Shown: one piece after another, positions 1 through 9,879 of the stretch
Layout: every line of letters begins with the position of its first letter
Position numbering within the stretch: position 1 is the stretch's first letter
DNA from: Canna indica
Lineage: Eukaryota > Streptophyta > Magnoliopsida > Zingiberales > Cannaceae
Reading direction: 5' to 3'
Assembly: GCA_034359265.1 (NCBI GenBank)
Contig: CP136890.1
Coordinates: 86,391,501-86,455,500 of the forward strand
Length of the DNA stretch: 64,000 nucleotides
Program-made: the position numbers and the translations under genes
Notes under the pieces: model-generated
Told to the model about the DNA's origin: nothing
Seen by the model: the letters and a program-made list of their open reading frames with translations, nothing else
Database searches by the model: none

Positions 1-3
1 CAG

Positions 4-1407
4 TTGGATAAATGCCCTGTATGTCAACACCCTCGTTACAAGGAGAAGAAATCGGTCCGACAGAAAAATATCCCGTTTAAGGTGCTTCGGTATTTTCCAC
101 TAACACCGAGGCTTCAAAGATTATTCATGTCGAAAAAGACAGCCCCCTACTTGAGTTGGCATGCAAGAAGTCGTGATGATACAGTAATGACTCATCCATC
201 TGACAGTGAAGCATGGAAACATTTGGATACATGTTATCCTTCATTTGCTAGGGATACTAGAAATATCAGATTGGGATTGTGCACAGATGGTTTTAATCCG
301 TTTGGACATTCTGCAACTCCTTATTCAGTTTGGCCAGTGCTGCTGACAGTTTATAATTTGCCACCGTCAATGTGCATGAAAGATGAATTTATTTATCTTT
401 CGATGATTATTCCGGGTCCTAAGGGTCCGCGAAAAGAAATTGACATATTTCTCAAACCCTTGATAGATGAATTGAAAACATTGTGGACTGAGGGAGCTGT
501 CACTTATGATTGTCATCGGAAGCAAAACTTCAATTTAAAGGCCGCGGTCTTGTGGACAATCAATGATTTCCCCGCGTACGGCATGTTGTCGGGTTGGAGC
601 ACTCACGGCCGACTCTCTTGCCCGTATTGTATGGAACACTCTAAATCAATCAGTCTTCAGAACGGACGAAAAATCTCATTCTTTGATTGTCATCGTCGAT
701 TCCTACCGGTTAATCACCAGTATCGAAGGAATCATAATAAATTTACTAAGGGCAGAGTCGAAAGAGATGGGCCACCACCGATGTTGTCTGGTGAACAAAT
801 GTTAGCACGTGTTTCAGCACTTCCAGATATAGTATTTGGTCGCAATGAAAGAGTGTCAGGTTTTGGCCAAACACACAACTGGGTGAAAAAAAGTATCTTT
901 TGGGAATTGCCCTATTGGAGTTCATTATTGATTCGACATAATTTAGATGTCATGCACATTGAAAAAAATGTGTTTGATAATATTTTCAACACTTTGATGG
1001 ATATTTTTGGAAAAACTAAAGATAATGTCAAAGCCCGACATGATCTGAAAATACTTTGTAAAAGACCAGAGTTGGAGTTACAAGAGGTCAACGGACGATA
1101 TCTGAAACCGAAGGCCCTATATGTGTTAAATAAACAACAGATCAAAGATGTTTGTCAATGGGTAAAAGAACTCAGATTACCCGATGGATATGCTTCAAAC
1201 TTATCTCGATGTGTGAACGTCGATGATTGCAAAATATCAGGGATGAAGAGCCATGATTGTCATGTATTCATGCAGAGATTACTTCCGATCGCATTTCGAG
1301 ATCTTCTACCTTATAATATTTGGGGTCCGTTGACTGAATTAAGTATGTTTTTTAGAAACATCTGTGCAAATGTCCTTCGAGTCGAAGATATGCATGTCAA
1401 CACTTGA
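4..1407 (+). CDS. TNP2-type CACTA transposase, catalytic part (5' partial)
   Basis: A 467-codon open frame starting at the window edge. It matches the tnp2 transposase family, the nuclear enzyme that binds CACTA ends and catalyses cut-and-paste transposition. Visible landmarks are the Cys-rich start (CPVCQHPRY), GLCTDGFNPFG near residue 95, and HNLDVMHIEKNVFDNI near residue 315; the acidic residues in the last two blocks are likely part of the catalytic triad. The N-terminal transposase-associated zinc region is missing because the gene begins before base 1. The frame ends at VEDMHVNT, just where intact relatives run straight into DUF4218. The continuation lies in another frame from 1364, so a small indel near 1390-1403 has broken the gene. 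Confidence 0.92.
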   Translation: MDKCPVCQHPRYKEKKSVRQKNIPFKVLRYFPLTPRLQRLFMSKKTAPYLSWHARSRDDTVMTHPSDSEAWKHLDTCYPSFARDTRNIRLGLCTDGFNPFGHSATPYSVWPVLLTVYNLPPSMCMKDEFIYLSMIIPGPKGPRKEIDIFLKPLIDELKTLWTEGAVTYDCHRKQNFNLKAAVLWTINDFPAYGMLSGWSTHGRLSCPYCMEHSKSISLQNGRKISFFDCHRRFLPVNHQYRRNHNKFTKGRVERDGPPPMLSGEQMLARVSALPDIVFGRNERVSGFGQTHNWVKKSIFWELPYWSSLLIRHNLDVMHIEKNVFDNIFNTLMDIFGKTKDNVKARHDLKILCKRPELELQEVNGRYLKPKALYVLNKQQIKDVCQWVKELRLPDGYASNLSRCVNVDDCKISGMKSHDCHVFMQRLLPIAFRDLLPYNIWGPLTELSMFFRNICANVLRVEDMHVNT

Positions 1408-2680
1408 AAATAATATTGTTGAAATCATATGCAAGCTGGAGCAGTTTTTCCCTCCTGCATTTTTTGACTCGATAGAGCATCTACCGATACACTTGGCATA
1501 CGAGGCACGAGTTGGTGGCCCCGTTCAATATCGTTGGATGTACTTATTTGAAAGATACATGAATCGTCTGAAGAAAAAAGTAAAGAACACCGCAGCTGTT
1601 GAAGGATCAATATCTGAATCGTATATCATCCAAGAAATTTCAACATTCTGCTCATTTTACTTTGAATCGACAGTACAGACAAGATTTGATCGTCTTCCAC
1701 GTAACGACGACGGGGGTGTTCGACATTCAGATGGACGTTTAAATATATTTTGTCACTCTGGTCGTGCTTTTGGTTCTCGTCCATCTCGACACTTAAGCGA
1801 TGAAGAGTATCACTTGGCACACTTGTATGTATTACTCAATTGTCCAGAGATTGAACAATTCATTGAAATATTTGACATTGAGATGGTGCAAAAATACTCT
1901 ATTCACAACGATCAAGAATTGGAGAGATTACGGAATCGTGATTTCCCTACTTGGATTCAGACTTACAGTAAAGATCACAGAGCTGAAATAGATGAAAGAA
2001 TATTTGAGTTTGTTAGTGGACCGTCGCGACTTGTGTCGTGCTATAGCGGATATTTTGTTAACTGGTATAAATTTCACACGGTTGAATATTCATTTGCAAA
2101 GAAGACGATGAATGCTGGGGTCTGCGTGAAAGGGACAACCTATGTTGAATGTGATATGGATTTTTATGGACTGGTGGAAGAAGTGATAGAGTTGCACTAC
2201 TTCGGCTTGAAATCAGTGATCCTATTTAGATGTCATTGGTTCGATACAACAGAAAGGGGCATGAAAGTTCATCCAAAATACAAACTTGTTGAGGTTAATT
2301 ACAAATCGAAATTGGCAGCAAATGAGCCTTTTATATTGGCATCACAAGCCGAACAAGTATATTACGCGAAGTATCCGGCTCGAAATAAAGATAGAGCGGA
2401 TTGGCGTGTAGTCTGTAAGACAAAAGGTAGAGGAAAAATTAATCCGATAGTAGGAGAAAATGATCCTCCTGGTTTCTATCAAGAAGATGATCTTCTTGCT
2501 GTGGATCGTATTATTCCAATACTCGAGGATGCAGACACAACGTCAATTCAATTAGAAGTTGAATATGCTGATGATGACGATCATGAAATTGAGGAAGCTG
2601 GAGATGAAGAAGATGAAGAAGAGGAAGAAGAGGAGGAAGAAGAAGAATTCGAAGACTATTATTCAGATGATGAGGAATAA
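1364..2680 (+). CDS. C-terminal DUF4218/DUF4216 part of CACTA TNP2 protein
   Basis: This frame continues the tnp2 protein after the frame break. It opens with a DUF4218 block (KLEQFFPPAFFDSIEHLPIH, then VGGPVQYRWMYLFERYM) and continues into a DUF4216 block (VKGTTYVECDMDFYG, CHWFDT, YKSKLAANEPFILASQ, DWRVVCKTKGRG). It ends in a long Glu/Asp run typical of these proteins. The listed ATG at 1364 is only the first in this frame; the true protein start lies upstream in the tnp2 frame, which overlaps by 44 bases. A closely related but decayed copy of the DUF4216 part sits in the second CACTA at 12258. These C-terminal domains have no established biochemical role. Confidence 0.88.
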   Translation: MQMSFESKICMSTLENNIVEIICKLEQFFPPAFFDSIEHLPIHLAYEARVGGPVQYRWMYLFERYMNRLKKKVKNTAAVEGSISESYIIQEISTFCSFYFESTVQTRFDRLPRNDDGGVRHSDGRLNIFCHSGRAFGSRPSRHLSDEEYHLAHLYVLLNCPEIEQFIEIFDIEMVQKYSIHNDQELERLRNRDFPTWIQTYSKDHRAEIDERIFEFVSGPSRLVSCYSGYFVNWYKFHTVEYSFAKKTMNAGVCVKGTTYVECDMDFYGLVEEVIELHYFGLKSVILFRCHWFDTTERGMKVHPKYKLVEVNYKSKLAANEPFILASQAEQVYYAKYPARNKDRADWRVVCKTKGRGKINPIVGENDPPGFYQEDDLLAVDRIIPILEDADTTSIQLEVEYADDDDHEIEEAGDEEDEEEEEEEEEEEFEDYYSDDEE

Positions 2681-2755
2681 TTGTAAAGTATATATTTTAT
2701 TAAATATATCTCTACTATTTATACAATAATCTGATTATATGTATGTTCGACAGAT

Positions 2756-4276
2756 ATGTCTGGTCGTGGTTATCGACGCAGGAGAGCTTCGGAGTCTCCG
2801 ATCGGTGAGACTCCAGCACTTACTCATGCTGCTGATCCTCCTGTTGCTGATCCTCATGAGGATGATACTGCCGAGGCTAGTACATCCAGACGCAGGCGGC
2901 CACGCGGGCCGAACAGGTGGCAGCCTCCACCAGCCACAGAGTCACGTAGATTGATTAGCGTAATTGGGGAGCGGTAATATATCATGAATTATGAATCATT
3001 ACAAATTCATTATATCATAATATAATATTAAAATTTATTTTTGTTGTGCAGGTTCGAGCAAGAAGAAGTGCCGAGGAGCATTTCTTCTACTATTCGACGA
3101 TACATGCACGGGGCATGGCCTACGTGGTCTCACGTGCCTAGCGAGCACGTCGACATGTTATGGCGCGAGTTTGAGGCACGTATTATTTTATTTTTTTACA
3201 TGCATGATGATATATTAATATTGGTACTGATATTATTATTTTGCAGGCTCGCTATACATGGGCCGAGGACCAGAGGCCCTTCATTTACGCTGTCTGGGAG
3301 TCTATTTCCCGGGCAAGGTACAACAGGCAGCTGGGGCAGGCTCGGTCCCAAGCGATGGCCCGAGCTGCGACCACTAACATCGCGGAGACTCGGGGATACG
3401 GCCCCGGTTGGATTACTCCGGATATATGGGACCAGCTCGTGGGGATATGGTCGACGGATCGATGGCAGAAGGTTTCTCAGAATGCGGCTAGAAATCGCAT
3501 GTCGGGGGGAGCAGCGCGTCACACCGGCGGCTCTGTTGCATTTGCAGTGCACGCAAACCGTATGATAAGTATATCGTTTAATTATATATTTTATTTGTTA
3601 TTATGTGTACTAATTAATGTATTTGTTTTGTAAATGTAGACGACGGTGTCGGATGACGGGAGTGTCCAGCGACCCTCCCCGTTGGTGGTGTTTGAGCGGA
3701 CTCACCGTCGAGCACATGGGACGGGGGAGTACATCCACAACCGCGCTGCATACATTATGGTAATTATATATTTGTTTAAGTTATTCATTATATATTTATA
3801 ATTTAAGTTTTATGATAAATATTAAACAAAAAATCAAACTCGAGTAGGAGACCTACAGCCAGACGGTGGTGCAGCGCGGGGGTACCCCCGAGGACTTTGA
3901 CGCAGCATCGTGGGTCGAGGCCGCAGGTGGCTGGGACCATGGCCGCGTATATGGCTTCGCAGATAGTGGTCATGCGCGAGCCGTGCTAGGGCCACTTGGG
4001 GCACCGACCCCTCCGGTCGCTGGTGAGCGGTCGTCCACCTCTAGATCCAGTTATGATCATAGTAGCAGAATAAGGACTCTAGAGGAGACGGTCGCGCGTC
4101 AGAGTCAGATGATGGAGGAGATGCATGCTATGCTACGCAACATGTCAGGTCATCCCGCAGCAGGCATCTCTTCGGCATCATCTAATCCATCGTCCTCGAG
4201 TCAGTCCACGCCGGTGTACACTCAAGCACTCCAGACCCCGCCATATGATCCAAACCATCCTGCATCGTCATCGTGA
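2756..4276 (+). CDS. Plant transposase (Ptta/En/Spm, Transposase_24-like) accessory gene of the CACTA element, spliced
   Basis: The second CACTA gene starts 75 bases after the first one ends. I read five exons: 2756-2973, 3052 to about 3177, about 3245-3561, about 3640-3761 and about 3847-4276, with short AT-rich introns; the exon 2 donor is uncertain. The product starts MSGRGYRRRR, is Arg/Pro-rich, and contains HGAWPTWSHVPSEH, RNRMSGGAARHTGGSVAF and RTHRRAHGTGEYI. These are the hallmarks of the plant Ptta/En/Spm family, thought to be DNA-binding partners of TNP2 in the way TNPA is in En/Spm. The C-terminal part has a short heptad-like stretch (IRTLEETVARQSQMMEEM) and a Ser/Pro-rich tail. The same gene, broken by stops, occurs at about 13690-15325. 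Confidence 0.82.
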
Positions 4277-4536
4277 GATTTTTTGTTTGGATATTGAACT
4301 TGTTTAACTTATTTTGTTTGGATATTGATACTTCAATTTTGCATTTGAATTATTTTTATACTATCGTGGATAATTATCAATATAAATATAATTGTTTTGA
4401 TGTATATCTTGGTGTGTTTGTGATGTGTGAATGAATGTGTGTATGAGGGTATGGGTGTGTGAGTTATGTATCAGATAATGTATCAATGTGTCAATGGAAA
4501 TTAGAAATTGTAAATTTTTCTGTTTGCAGGTGAACA

Positions 4537-4932
4537 TCATCTGCAACGGCTTTCCCACGGCCGTCCGTGGGAAAGCCGTTGCTAAAAGTGTATCGAAAGT
4601 CGTTGCTGATGACCTACAGCAACGGCTTAGCGACGGGGTTTTACTAACGGCGTTGCTACGGACTCGTGGCCGTTGCTATTAATGTTATCAGCAACGGCTG
4701 CGGGTTTGTGGCAAAACCGTCGCTGATAATATTTTTAGCGACGGCCCGAGCGGCCGTTGCTGATAATGTTTTGAGCGACGGCCCGAGCGGCCGTTGCTGA
4801 TCCGTTGCTAAGTCATCAGCAACGCGACTTTCTGTCACGGCGCTATTGCAACGGCTCGGCCGTTGTTGATGCTCTTCAGCAACGGCTCAGCAACGACATC
4901 AGCCGTTGCTGATGCCCATTTTTCTAGTAGTG
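4537..4932. repeat. CACTA 3' subterminal repeat array and terminal inverted repeat
   Basis: Dense direct and inverted copies of a short GC-rich unit (gcaacggc, gccgttgct) run up to the 3' terminal repeat tttctagtagtg at 4921-4932. The first part includes a hairpin (cacggccgtccgtg region, about 4555-4580). In En/Spm such subterminal repeats bind the TNPA-type protein; that role is inferred here by family analogy. Confidence 0.85.
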
Positions 4933-5146
4933 GAATGATATTGAAAGCGTAAAGTAAAACAATATTTACAGGACTATGGACGTAAGAAAACATAAAGTCG
5001 AGTGTATGATGAGCTCCGCAAGTTGTCTTAGGTGAAGAATGACTGGTCGCACGCCAATATGGGCAGCTCGTTCGTCTCCGCCCAAGGCAACCGCTTTGTT
5101 TGCCAACGCTCTCCTACATTATACATGAGATCCCTAACCCCCAAGT
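4933..5146. repeat. Direct repeat, copy 1 (interrupted by the CACTA)
   Basis: This block starts at the CACTA border (gaatgatattgaaagcgtaa) and ends at cccccaagtg. It is closely similar along its length to 6951-7170, with scattered substitutions. Its left part is displaced by the CACTA insertion and lies outside the window. The pair could be terminal repeats of a decayed retroelement or a duplicated satellite-like unit; no primer-binding site follows it. Confidence 0.75.
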
Positions 5147-5582
5147 GTCACCCCCAAGGTTCCCAAAAGGACAAGGAGCATGACAAAATAGTGGTCAGCC
5201 GAGATGGTGATTTTCCATGGCCACGGCCATGACGAATGCAGGAAAATTGCTCCGCTTAGCCGCAATGCACCGTTCTCGCTCTGCTCAACTTCTGCTGCTC
5301 CGCTCGCGCAGTGCAGCAGCATTTGCCCAGCCCATGGCTAGAGAAACGGAGTTGTTTTTCCCAGTTCACTTAGCCATAGGCTGAAATGCACACCAAGTAT
5401 CGAATGACCTCGAAATGCATCCAACTCGTACCGTGGGCCCTCGGGGATCGCACAAGGAATTTTACAAGTACGAACTATAATGAAAGACAAAATTATATGG
5501 ACTCGAAAATATATTTACAAACATGTAGGGAATATTCCGTCATGATTCGTCGTGACTCGGAAAAATCGAAAAGTCCCTAGCA
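5147..5582. repeat. LTR-like repeat block, copy 1
   Basis: This block begins tgtcacccccaagg and ends gtccctagca. It is similar over its whole length to 17183-17622. The TG...CA borders suggest a solo LTR or LTR fragment of about 440 bp, but I found no matching 5-bp duplication. No protein-coding capacity is evident. Confidence 0.55.
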
Positions 5583-5779
5583 TCCTCCCCCACTTCAAGC
5601 TTCGACGTCCTCGTTGAACTCGACTCGGTCGTACCCCCTTTCTGCATAGGCTGCAATTGCTTAAGTGAATTCTTTAGAAGTAGTCGAATGGAACACCGCC
5701 TAAGTATCGACACGCCGCAGTGGAGCCGCAACATGTCGAGTTTCGTCGTGTGAAGTCCGCCACCAACAAATGACTACTT

Positions 5780-6130
5780 GGAACGTCATTGAGTTTCATC
5801 ATCTCCTGTTGTTGTTGTGAGAAAGAGCTTTGAGATTCCCAAACTCGTTGTTGCCGAGCAATGAGAGTCCTAGACTTGTGGAGCAAACGAGCACCGTTGA
5901 GGAACACTCGCTTGGATGGACATTGAGAAATAACTATTTGGTTCACCAAGTCTTGTTGTTGTTGGGCTATGAGGGTCCCAGACTTTGTGGGGCACACAAG
6001 TGCAGTTGAGCAACGCTCGCGCGAAGGAACCTAAGAAACGGCTACTCAATTCACCAAGTCTCATTTTTGCTGGGCAATGAAAAGTCCCAGACTTGATGAG
6101 CATACGAGCAACGCTCGTCTCAGATAACAT
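5780..6130. repeat. Degenerate tandem repeat, about 120-bp unit
   Basis: Three imperfect units each carry a variant of caagtcttgttgttgttg, then gagggtcccagacttg, then gagcaacgctcg. They look like a decayed minisatellite inside a non-coding retroelement. Open frames here are repeat by-products. Confidence 0.7.
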
Positions 6131-6189
6131 CTAGGTGTCGTTGTGCAACACCCAAGTGATGAGTAGTTCCGTGGCCGCACCACACTAGA

Positions 6190-6385
6190 GCATTGCCTCC
6201 ATTGCCATCTTGAATCAATCACTGCTTGCTCACTCGCCCTCCGCAGAGGTCATAGCGCTCTCCTCCGAGGCCATCTCAACGAGCTTCAAGTCTTACGGAT
6301 CACTGCTTGCTCACTCGTCCCCCACATAGGTCATGGCACTCTCCTCCGAGCCCATATCAACGAGCTTCAAGTCTTACGCTGCTCC
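6190..6385. repeat. Tandem duplication, about 95-bp unit
   Basis: Two adjacent units share cactgcttgctcactcg, ctctcctccgag and caacgagcttcaagtcttac. They follow the 120-bp repeat array and probably belong to the same decayed element. Confidence 0.75.
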
Positions 6386-6589
6386 TCGAACCACGACTTG
6401 AGAGATTTTCTCTAACCGGGTCATGACATCCGCCAACTCTCTGCATTAAAAGCATTGTTGCCACACTATAGTTGTTCTTCGCTAGTGCTTATTTCAGACA
6501 TGTCAATCTTGCGTCTTACGAGACTCGGGAGCCATCGACTCTGCGATGCATCTTTGGGGACATCCGCAATGCGCACAATCTTCGCGTCT

Positions 6590-6725
6590 TATAAGAGAGT
6601 CTACTTTGTGCACAACTTTGCGTCTTAATAGAGATCTGTTCTGCGCACCACTTTACGCTTTATGAGAGAGTCCGCTTTGCGCACAACTTCACGTCTTAAT
6701 AGAGATATGCTCTGCGCACAAGTCA
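6590..6725. repeat. Tandem duplication, about 60-bp unit
   Basis: Two units share gagagtc, gcgcacaact and cgtcttaatagagat followed by ctgcgcac. A third, poorer unit may precede them. No gene is evident. Confidence 0.65.
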
Positions 6726-6950
6726 TAGTCTTCGTATCGATCATCGAATGCTTGCCTCCTCGAATACAATAGTCGGAATGTCCATCGACTGGCTTCACTG
6801 CATCGGCACCTCGAGCGTAACAGATGGAATGTACGCTTGCTATGTCCACATCGAGGGCTCCTCTAGTTGGAGATTGCACATCGCGAGGCATACACCGAGG
6901 GACGTACCAACCTCGCGCTCCATATCTGCGCCCCCCAAAAGACCATGTTG

Positions 6951-7170
6951 GACGAATGATATTGAAGGCGTAAAGTAAAATAATATTTATAGGACTATGG
7001 ACGCAAGAAAACATAGAATCAGGTGTAGGACGAGCTCTGCAAGTTGTCTTATGTGAAGATCGACTGATCGCACGCCCATATGGGCAGCTCGTTCATCTTC
7101 GCCCAAGGCAATCACTTTATTTGTCAACGCTCTCCTACATTACACATGAGACCCCCTAACCCCCAAGTGA
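6951..7170. repeat. Direct repeat, copy 2 (uninterrupted)
   Basis: This copy matches 4933-5146 and also preserves sequence left of the point where the CACTA inserted into copy 1 (acgaatgatattg). It therefore acts as an empty-site reference for the 3-bp target gaa. Confidence 0.75.
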
Positions 7171-7271
7171 AAGAAATAGTGCCCTTGAGCTAATCACATG
7201 TTGATGTGTAGGGAATTATTTTTAGTTAATGAATAATATGAGGTGACTTTTCATCATATGTTGCATCTATA

Positions 7272-7855
7272 TAATTACATGGTATATCCCTAACTTTGGG
7301 TCTTTTTCCAATTATGTCTCAACTTTTTATTTGAACCAATTTTATACTTCAACTTTAATTTTGTTTCAATTTCTATTCCGACGTCAATCATCTATTAATT
7401 TTACCATTTAAGTGATGACATGACATTGCTCACCTGTATCATAAATAATAAAAAATACCTCACATCCAAATTATATATATATAATAAAGTGTTGTCGTGG
7501 ATAAAATAATCCACGTCAGCACATGAGGTGGGTCCTCCTTCTCACACTGTCACGTCCATCTCCAGCAACTTGGCCACCGTAACCCTCATGTTGTTCGTCT
7601 CCCTAGTCCTCTCCACCACCACCTCGCGAGCTCCTTTTTAATTCGGTGTACGCCAATCAACCTCGTCGTCGGCCGGGATGACCACCTCCGTCCCACATGG
7701 CTACCTTACGGGCGGTGACAACGAGTCCAACATGATGGCCAGGGCTTGCACCTAGGTGAAGTCGCAGGCTCTGCTCGTGATCACCGCCTCAAGTGTCTTC
7801 GGGCTCGACAATGGCGGTGGTGGTGAGATCTCTTCTCCGCTGAGCCGCAGCAACC
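7272..7855. repeat. Left inverted arm of the Pack-MULE-like element
   Basis: Outer 230 bases are AT-rich (cctaactttgggt, tttttatttgaaccaatttt). The inner part is GC-rich (cacatgaggtggrtcctcc, cacgtccatctccarcaac) and mirrors the right arm. It holds a roughly 50-base insertion (gcggtgacaacgagtcc region) absent from the right arm. Confidence 0.8.
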
Positions 7856-8165
7856 ACCATTGACTAAAATTGTTGATGCCACAAAGAACTTTGATGATAA
7901 TTACTGCATTGAATCCTTAGCCAAGATTTGACATCGCAGCATCGCGAGATTGCATGGCTTCTGCTCTCACGCTCGATACATGTTTTCGATTTTAGTTTTG
8001 CGAGATCTGTAAAGCCCGATTCATCGAACTGGAGTAGGTGCGTCGACACACTTGGTTAATTACATGCCTCCAAGTCATTGAAAACCAGTCGATGCATGCA
8101 TATTAATATTATACTTCACTGAAATGCGTGTGTTAATTAATTCTCTTCTTCTTCTTTTTCTAGTG

Positions 8166-8285
8166 CATGTTGCAGAGCTTTCTTACACTATGAAGACTAT
8201 GAAGAAGCACGATGTGTATAGTTTTGGGGTGTTGATACGGGAAGTGATACAAGGAAGGCATCCTGGGGAGCTCATCTTATATTTG
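8166..8285 (+). pseudogene. LRR receptor-like kinase fragment (kinase subdomain VIII-IX)
   Basis: A short frame reads AELSYTMKTMKKHDVYSFGV and on through REVIQGRHPGEL. This matches the activation-segment end of plant LRR receptor-like kinases (family consensus [21 protein letters not shown], with HPGEL after it). Only about 40 codons survive, and an intron-like sequence precedes them, so one exon piece was captured. It cannot encode a kinase. It lies between the inverted arms, consistent with Pack-MULE capture. Confidence 0.8.
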
Positions 8286-8394
8286 GCTTGTGGTGGTGCT
8301 CAAGATGTGAGAAGCTTGTGAGAAGAAAGATTGAAGCTTGTGAGAAGATGCCTTTTTTACTAATCTAATTTCCCTCAGCATTCTCACTTGGATA

Positions 8395-9460
8395 TGTTGA
8401 ATGCGAGGAGGAAAGTACAGACCGAACCAAGGTCTGGACGCAACTGAAGTTGATAGCGAAAACGTCCGTGGTTTACTACCTCTTGAAGTTTAAATTTAAG
8501 GCTACAGAGCGAAGCTTAAATTGATGCCTTTTGTTGTTGCTTACCTCTTGTCCTCACTCTCTTCCTCTCCTTCCATTCTTCCATCTTCCTCTCAGAGAAT
8601 GCCCTGCTAAACCTCGTCAATGGCGGTCGCTTTTAAAGGGAATGCGAGGGAGGCAAGTCCAGACAAGGTCTGGACGGAGCCGAAGCTGATAGCGAAAGCG
8701 TCCGTGGTTTACTACCTCTGGAGGAATGGGCAGCTCGAGCACCCTCACTTCATACATGGAAGTCCACCTCTCCTCGGAGGAAGGGCTCTACCTCAGAGGT
8801 ATGCACGAGAGATCGTGATGCCTTGTAGTTGTTTGATGATTTGCTTGGTCAAGCTCTGTGTTGTCTCTACAGATGTCATCGATCGTCTCTGTGTTCTCAA
8901 AGGTTCATCCATGGCGAGAATGTACGCCTAGTCTTCGAAAAGTAATGAGAATGACTTGGTTGCTAAATCATTGTTTTGATGCCCATCAGGAGGTACATGA
9001 ATGACTTTGTGTGGTAGGATCTCTCGGTGAACGACTTCATCCACCATGTTAATGGCAATGAGCACGTGCTTGAAGGAATGAGCTTCTCCACCTCAACTCG
9101 CCATCCTCATGCTCCTCCGACTCCCATGGAAGTTCCACCTCTTCCTCTAACAACTCCGACAAGCCACTCGAGACCTAAGCGCCAGCGACTTGGAGTTCTT
9201 TTGATGTTGGTGAGTACAAGGTCTACAAGAACCAAAATAAATTCATCGAAGCCACCGCATACTCCACCGACGCATAAACCCAGACCGACGAGCACAAGAG
9301 GTACCATCACCGAGCTCCCCCCCTAGCGAAGAGAAGCCCAAGACAATGGTGGTGGTGGTGGAGATCCTCGCCGCACAGCTCAACAAAGAAGAGATCTCGC
9401 CGTCGATCCTGGAGACACTTGAGGCGGTGATCACTGGCAGAGCATGCGACTTCACTGGCT
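8395..9460 (+). pseudogene. SOSEKI (DUF966 / UPSTREAM OF FLC) gene fragment
   Basis: Pieces in order match plant SOSEKI polarity proteins. VVYYLWRNGQLEHPHF at 8704-8751 is the start of the DIX-like polymerising domain; DVIDRLCVLKGSSMARMY follows at about 8872, then NDFIHHVNGNEHVLEG at about 9030. KVYKNQNKFIEATAYSTDA, a stop, and TQTDEHKR follow near 9210-9290, then EEISPSILETLEAVI near 9385. Frame changes and stops (a stop replaces Ser in the DASTQTDE motif) show it is dead. The start is partly duplicated: 8395-8500 repeats 8640-8725. SOSEKI proteins act in cell polarity and have no link to transposition, so this is captured host sequence. Confidence 0.85.
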
Positions 9461-9849
9461 GACACATGAGGTTGAGTGGCGCGCACCGAAAGAAAAAGGA
9501 GCTCACAATGTGGTGGAGAGGACCAAGGGGACGAACAACGTGAGGGTGACGGTGGCCGGGTTGTTGGAGATGGACGTGAAGGTGGTAGGAGGAGGATCCA
9601 CCTCATGTGTTGACCCACTTTATTTTATTATAAATTAATATATATGATGACATGGCAGTGAGGTATTTTTTATTATTTATGACACAGGCCAGCAATGTCA
9701 TGTCATCACCTAAACGATAAAATTAACAAATGGTTGACGTCGGGATAAAAATTGAAATAAAATTAAAGTTGAAGTATAAAATTGATTCAAATAAAAAATC
9801 GTGACATAATTGAGAAATCACCCAAAGTTGAAGATATATCATGTAATTA
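9300..9849. repeat. Right inverted arm of the Pack-MULE-like element
   Basis: Reverse complement of the left arm, joined without a break to the SOSEKI fragment. Its inner part includes the SOSEKI-like EEISPSILETLEAVI stretch, so the inverted duplication happened after gene capture. Confidence 0.8.
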
Positions 9850-9879
9850 ACCATTATATATATATTATATTGTGATAAA

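Larger units (their letters stand above)
1..4932 (+). mobile_element. CACTA (En/Spm) DNA transposon, 5' end outside window
   Basis: The right end reads tttctagtagtg at 4921-4932, the reverse complement of a CACTA terminal repeat (cactactagaaa). Inside, in the usual order, are a tnp2-type transposase, its DUF4218/DUF4216 C-terminal part, a second spliced gene of the plant Ptta/En/Spm transposase family, and a GC-rich subterminal repeat block. The left terminus lies upstream of the window. The base triplet gaa right of the end is the probable target duplication: a second, uninterrupted copy of the flanking repeat at about 6951 reads acgaatgatattg there. The coding region has a frame break near 1390-1403, so this copy is probably not autonomous. 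Confidence 0.93.
7272..9849. mobile_element. Pack-MULE-like element carrying captured gene fragments
   Basis: The element is bounded by matching inverted ends: taattacatggtatatcc from 7272, and its reverse complement ending at 9849. The inverted arms extend several hundred bases inward (about 7272-7855 against about 9300-9849). Between and within them are broken pieces of two unrelated host genes, a receptor kinase (8166-8285) and SOSEKI (8395-9460). Long terminal inverted repeats plus captured exons are the signature of Mutator-like Pack-MULEs. The expected 9-bp duplication is not clear (gcatctata against accattata), so the superfamily call is an inference. No transposase is present, so mobility would need a helper. 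Confidence 0.7.

Noticed and set aside
3196..3552. Antisense frame under the CACTA accessory gene
   Set aside because: Shadow of the GC-rich exon; the plus strand carries conserved family motifs and splice borders.
8620..8931. Open frame that could be taken as a functional SOSEKI gene
   Set aside because: The frame shifts inside the DIX-like domain, later motifs are in other frames with stops, and the whole lies between inverted transposon arms.
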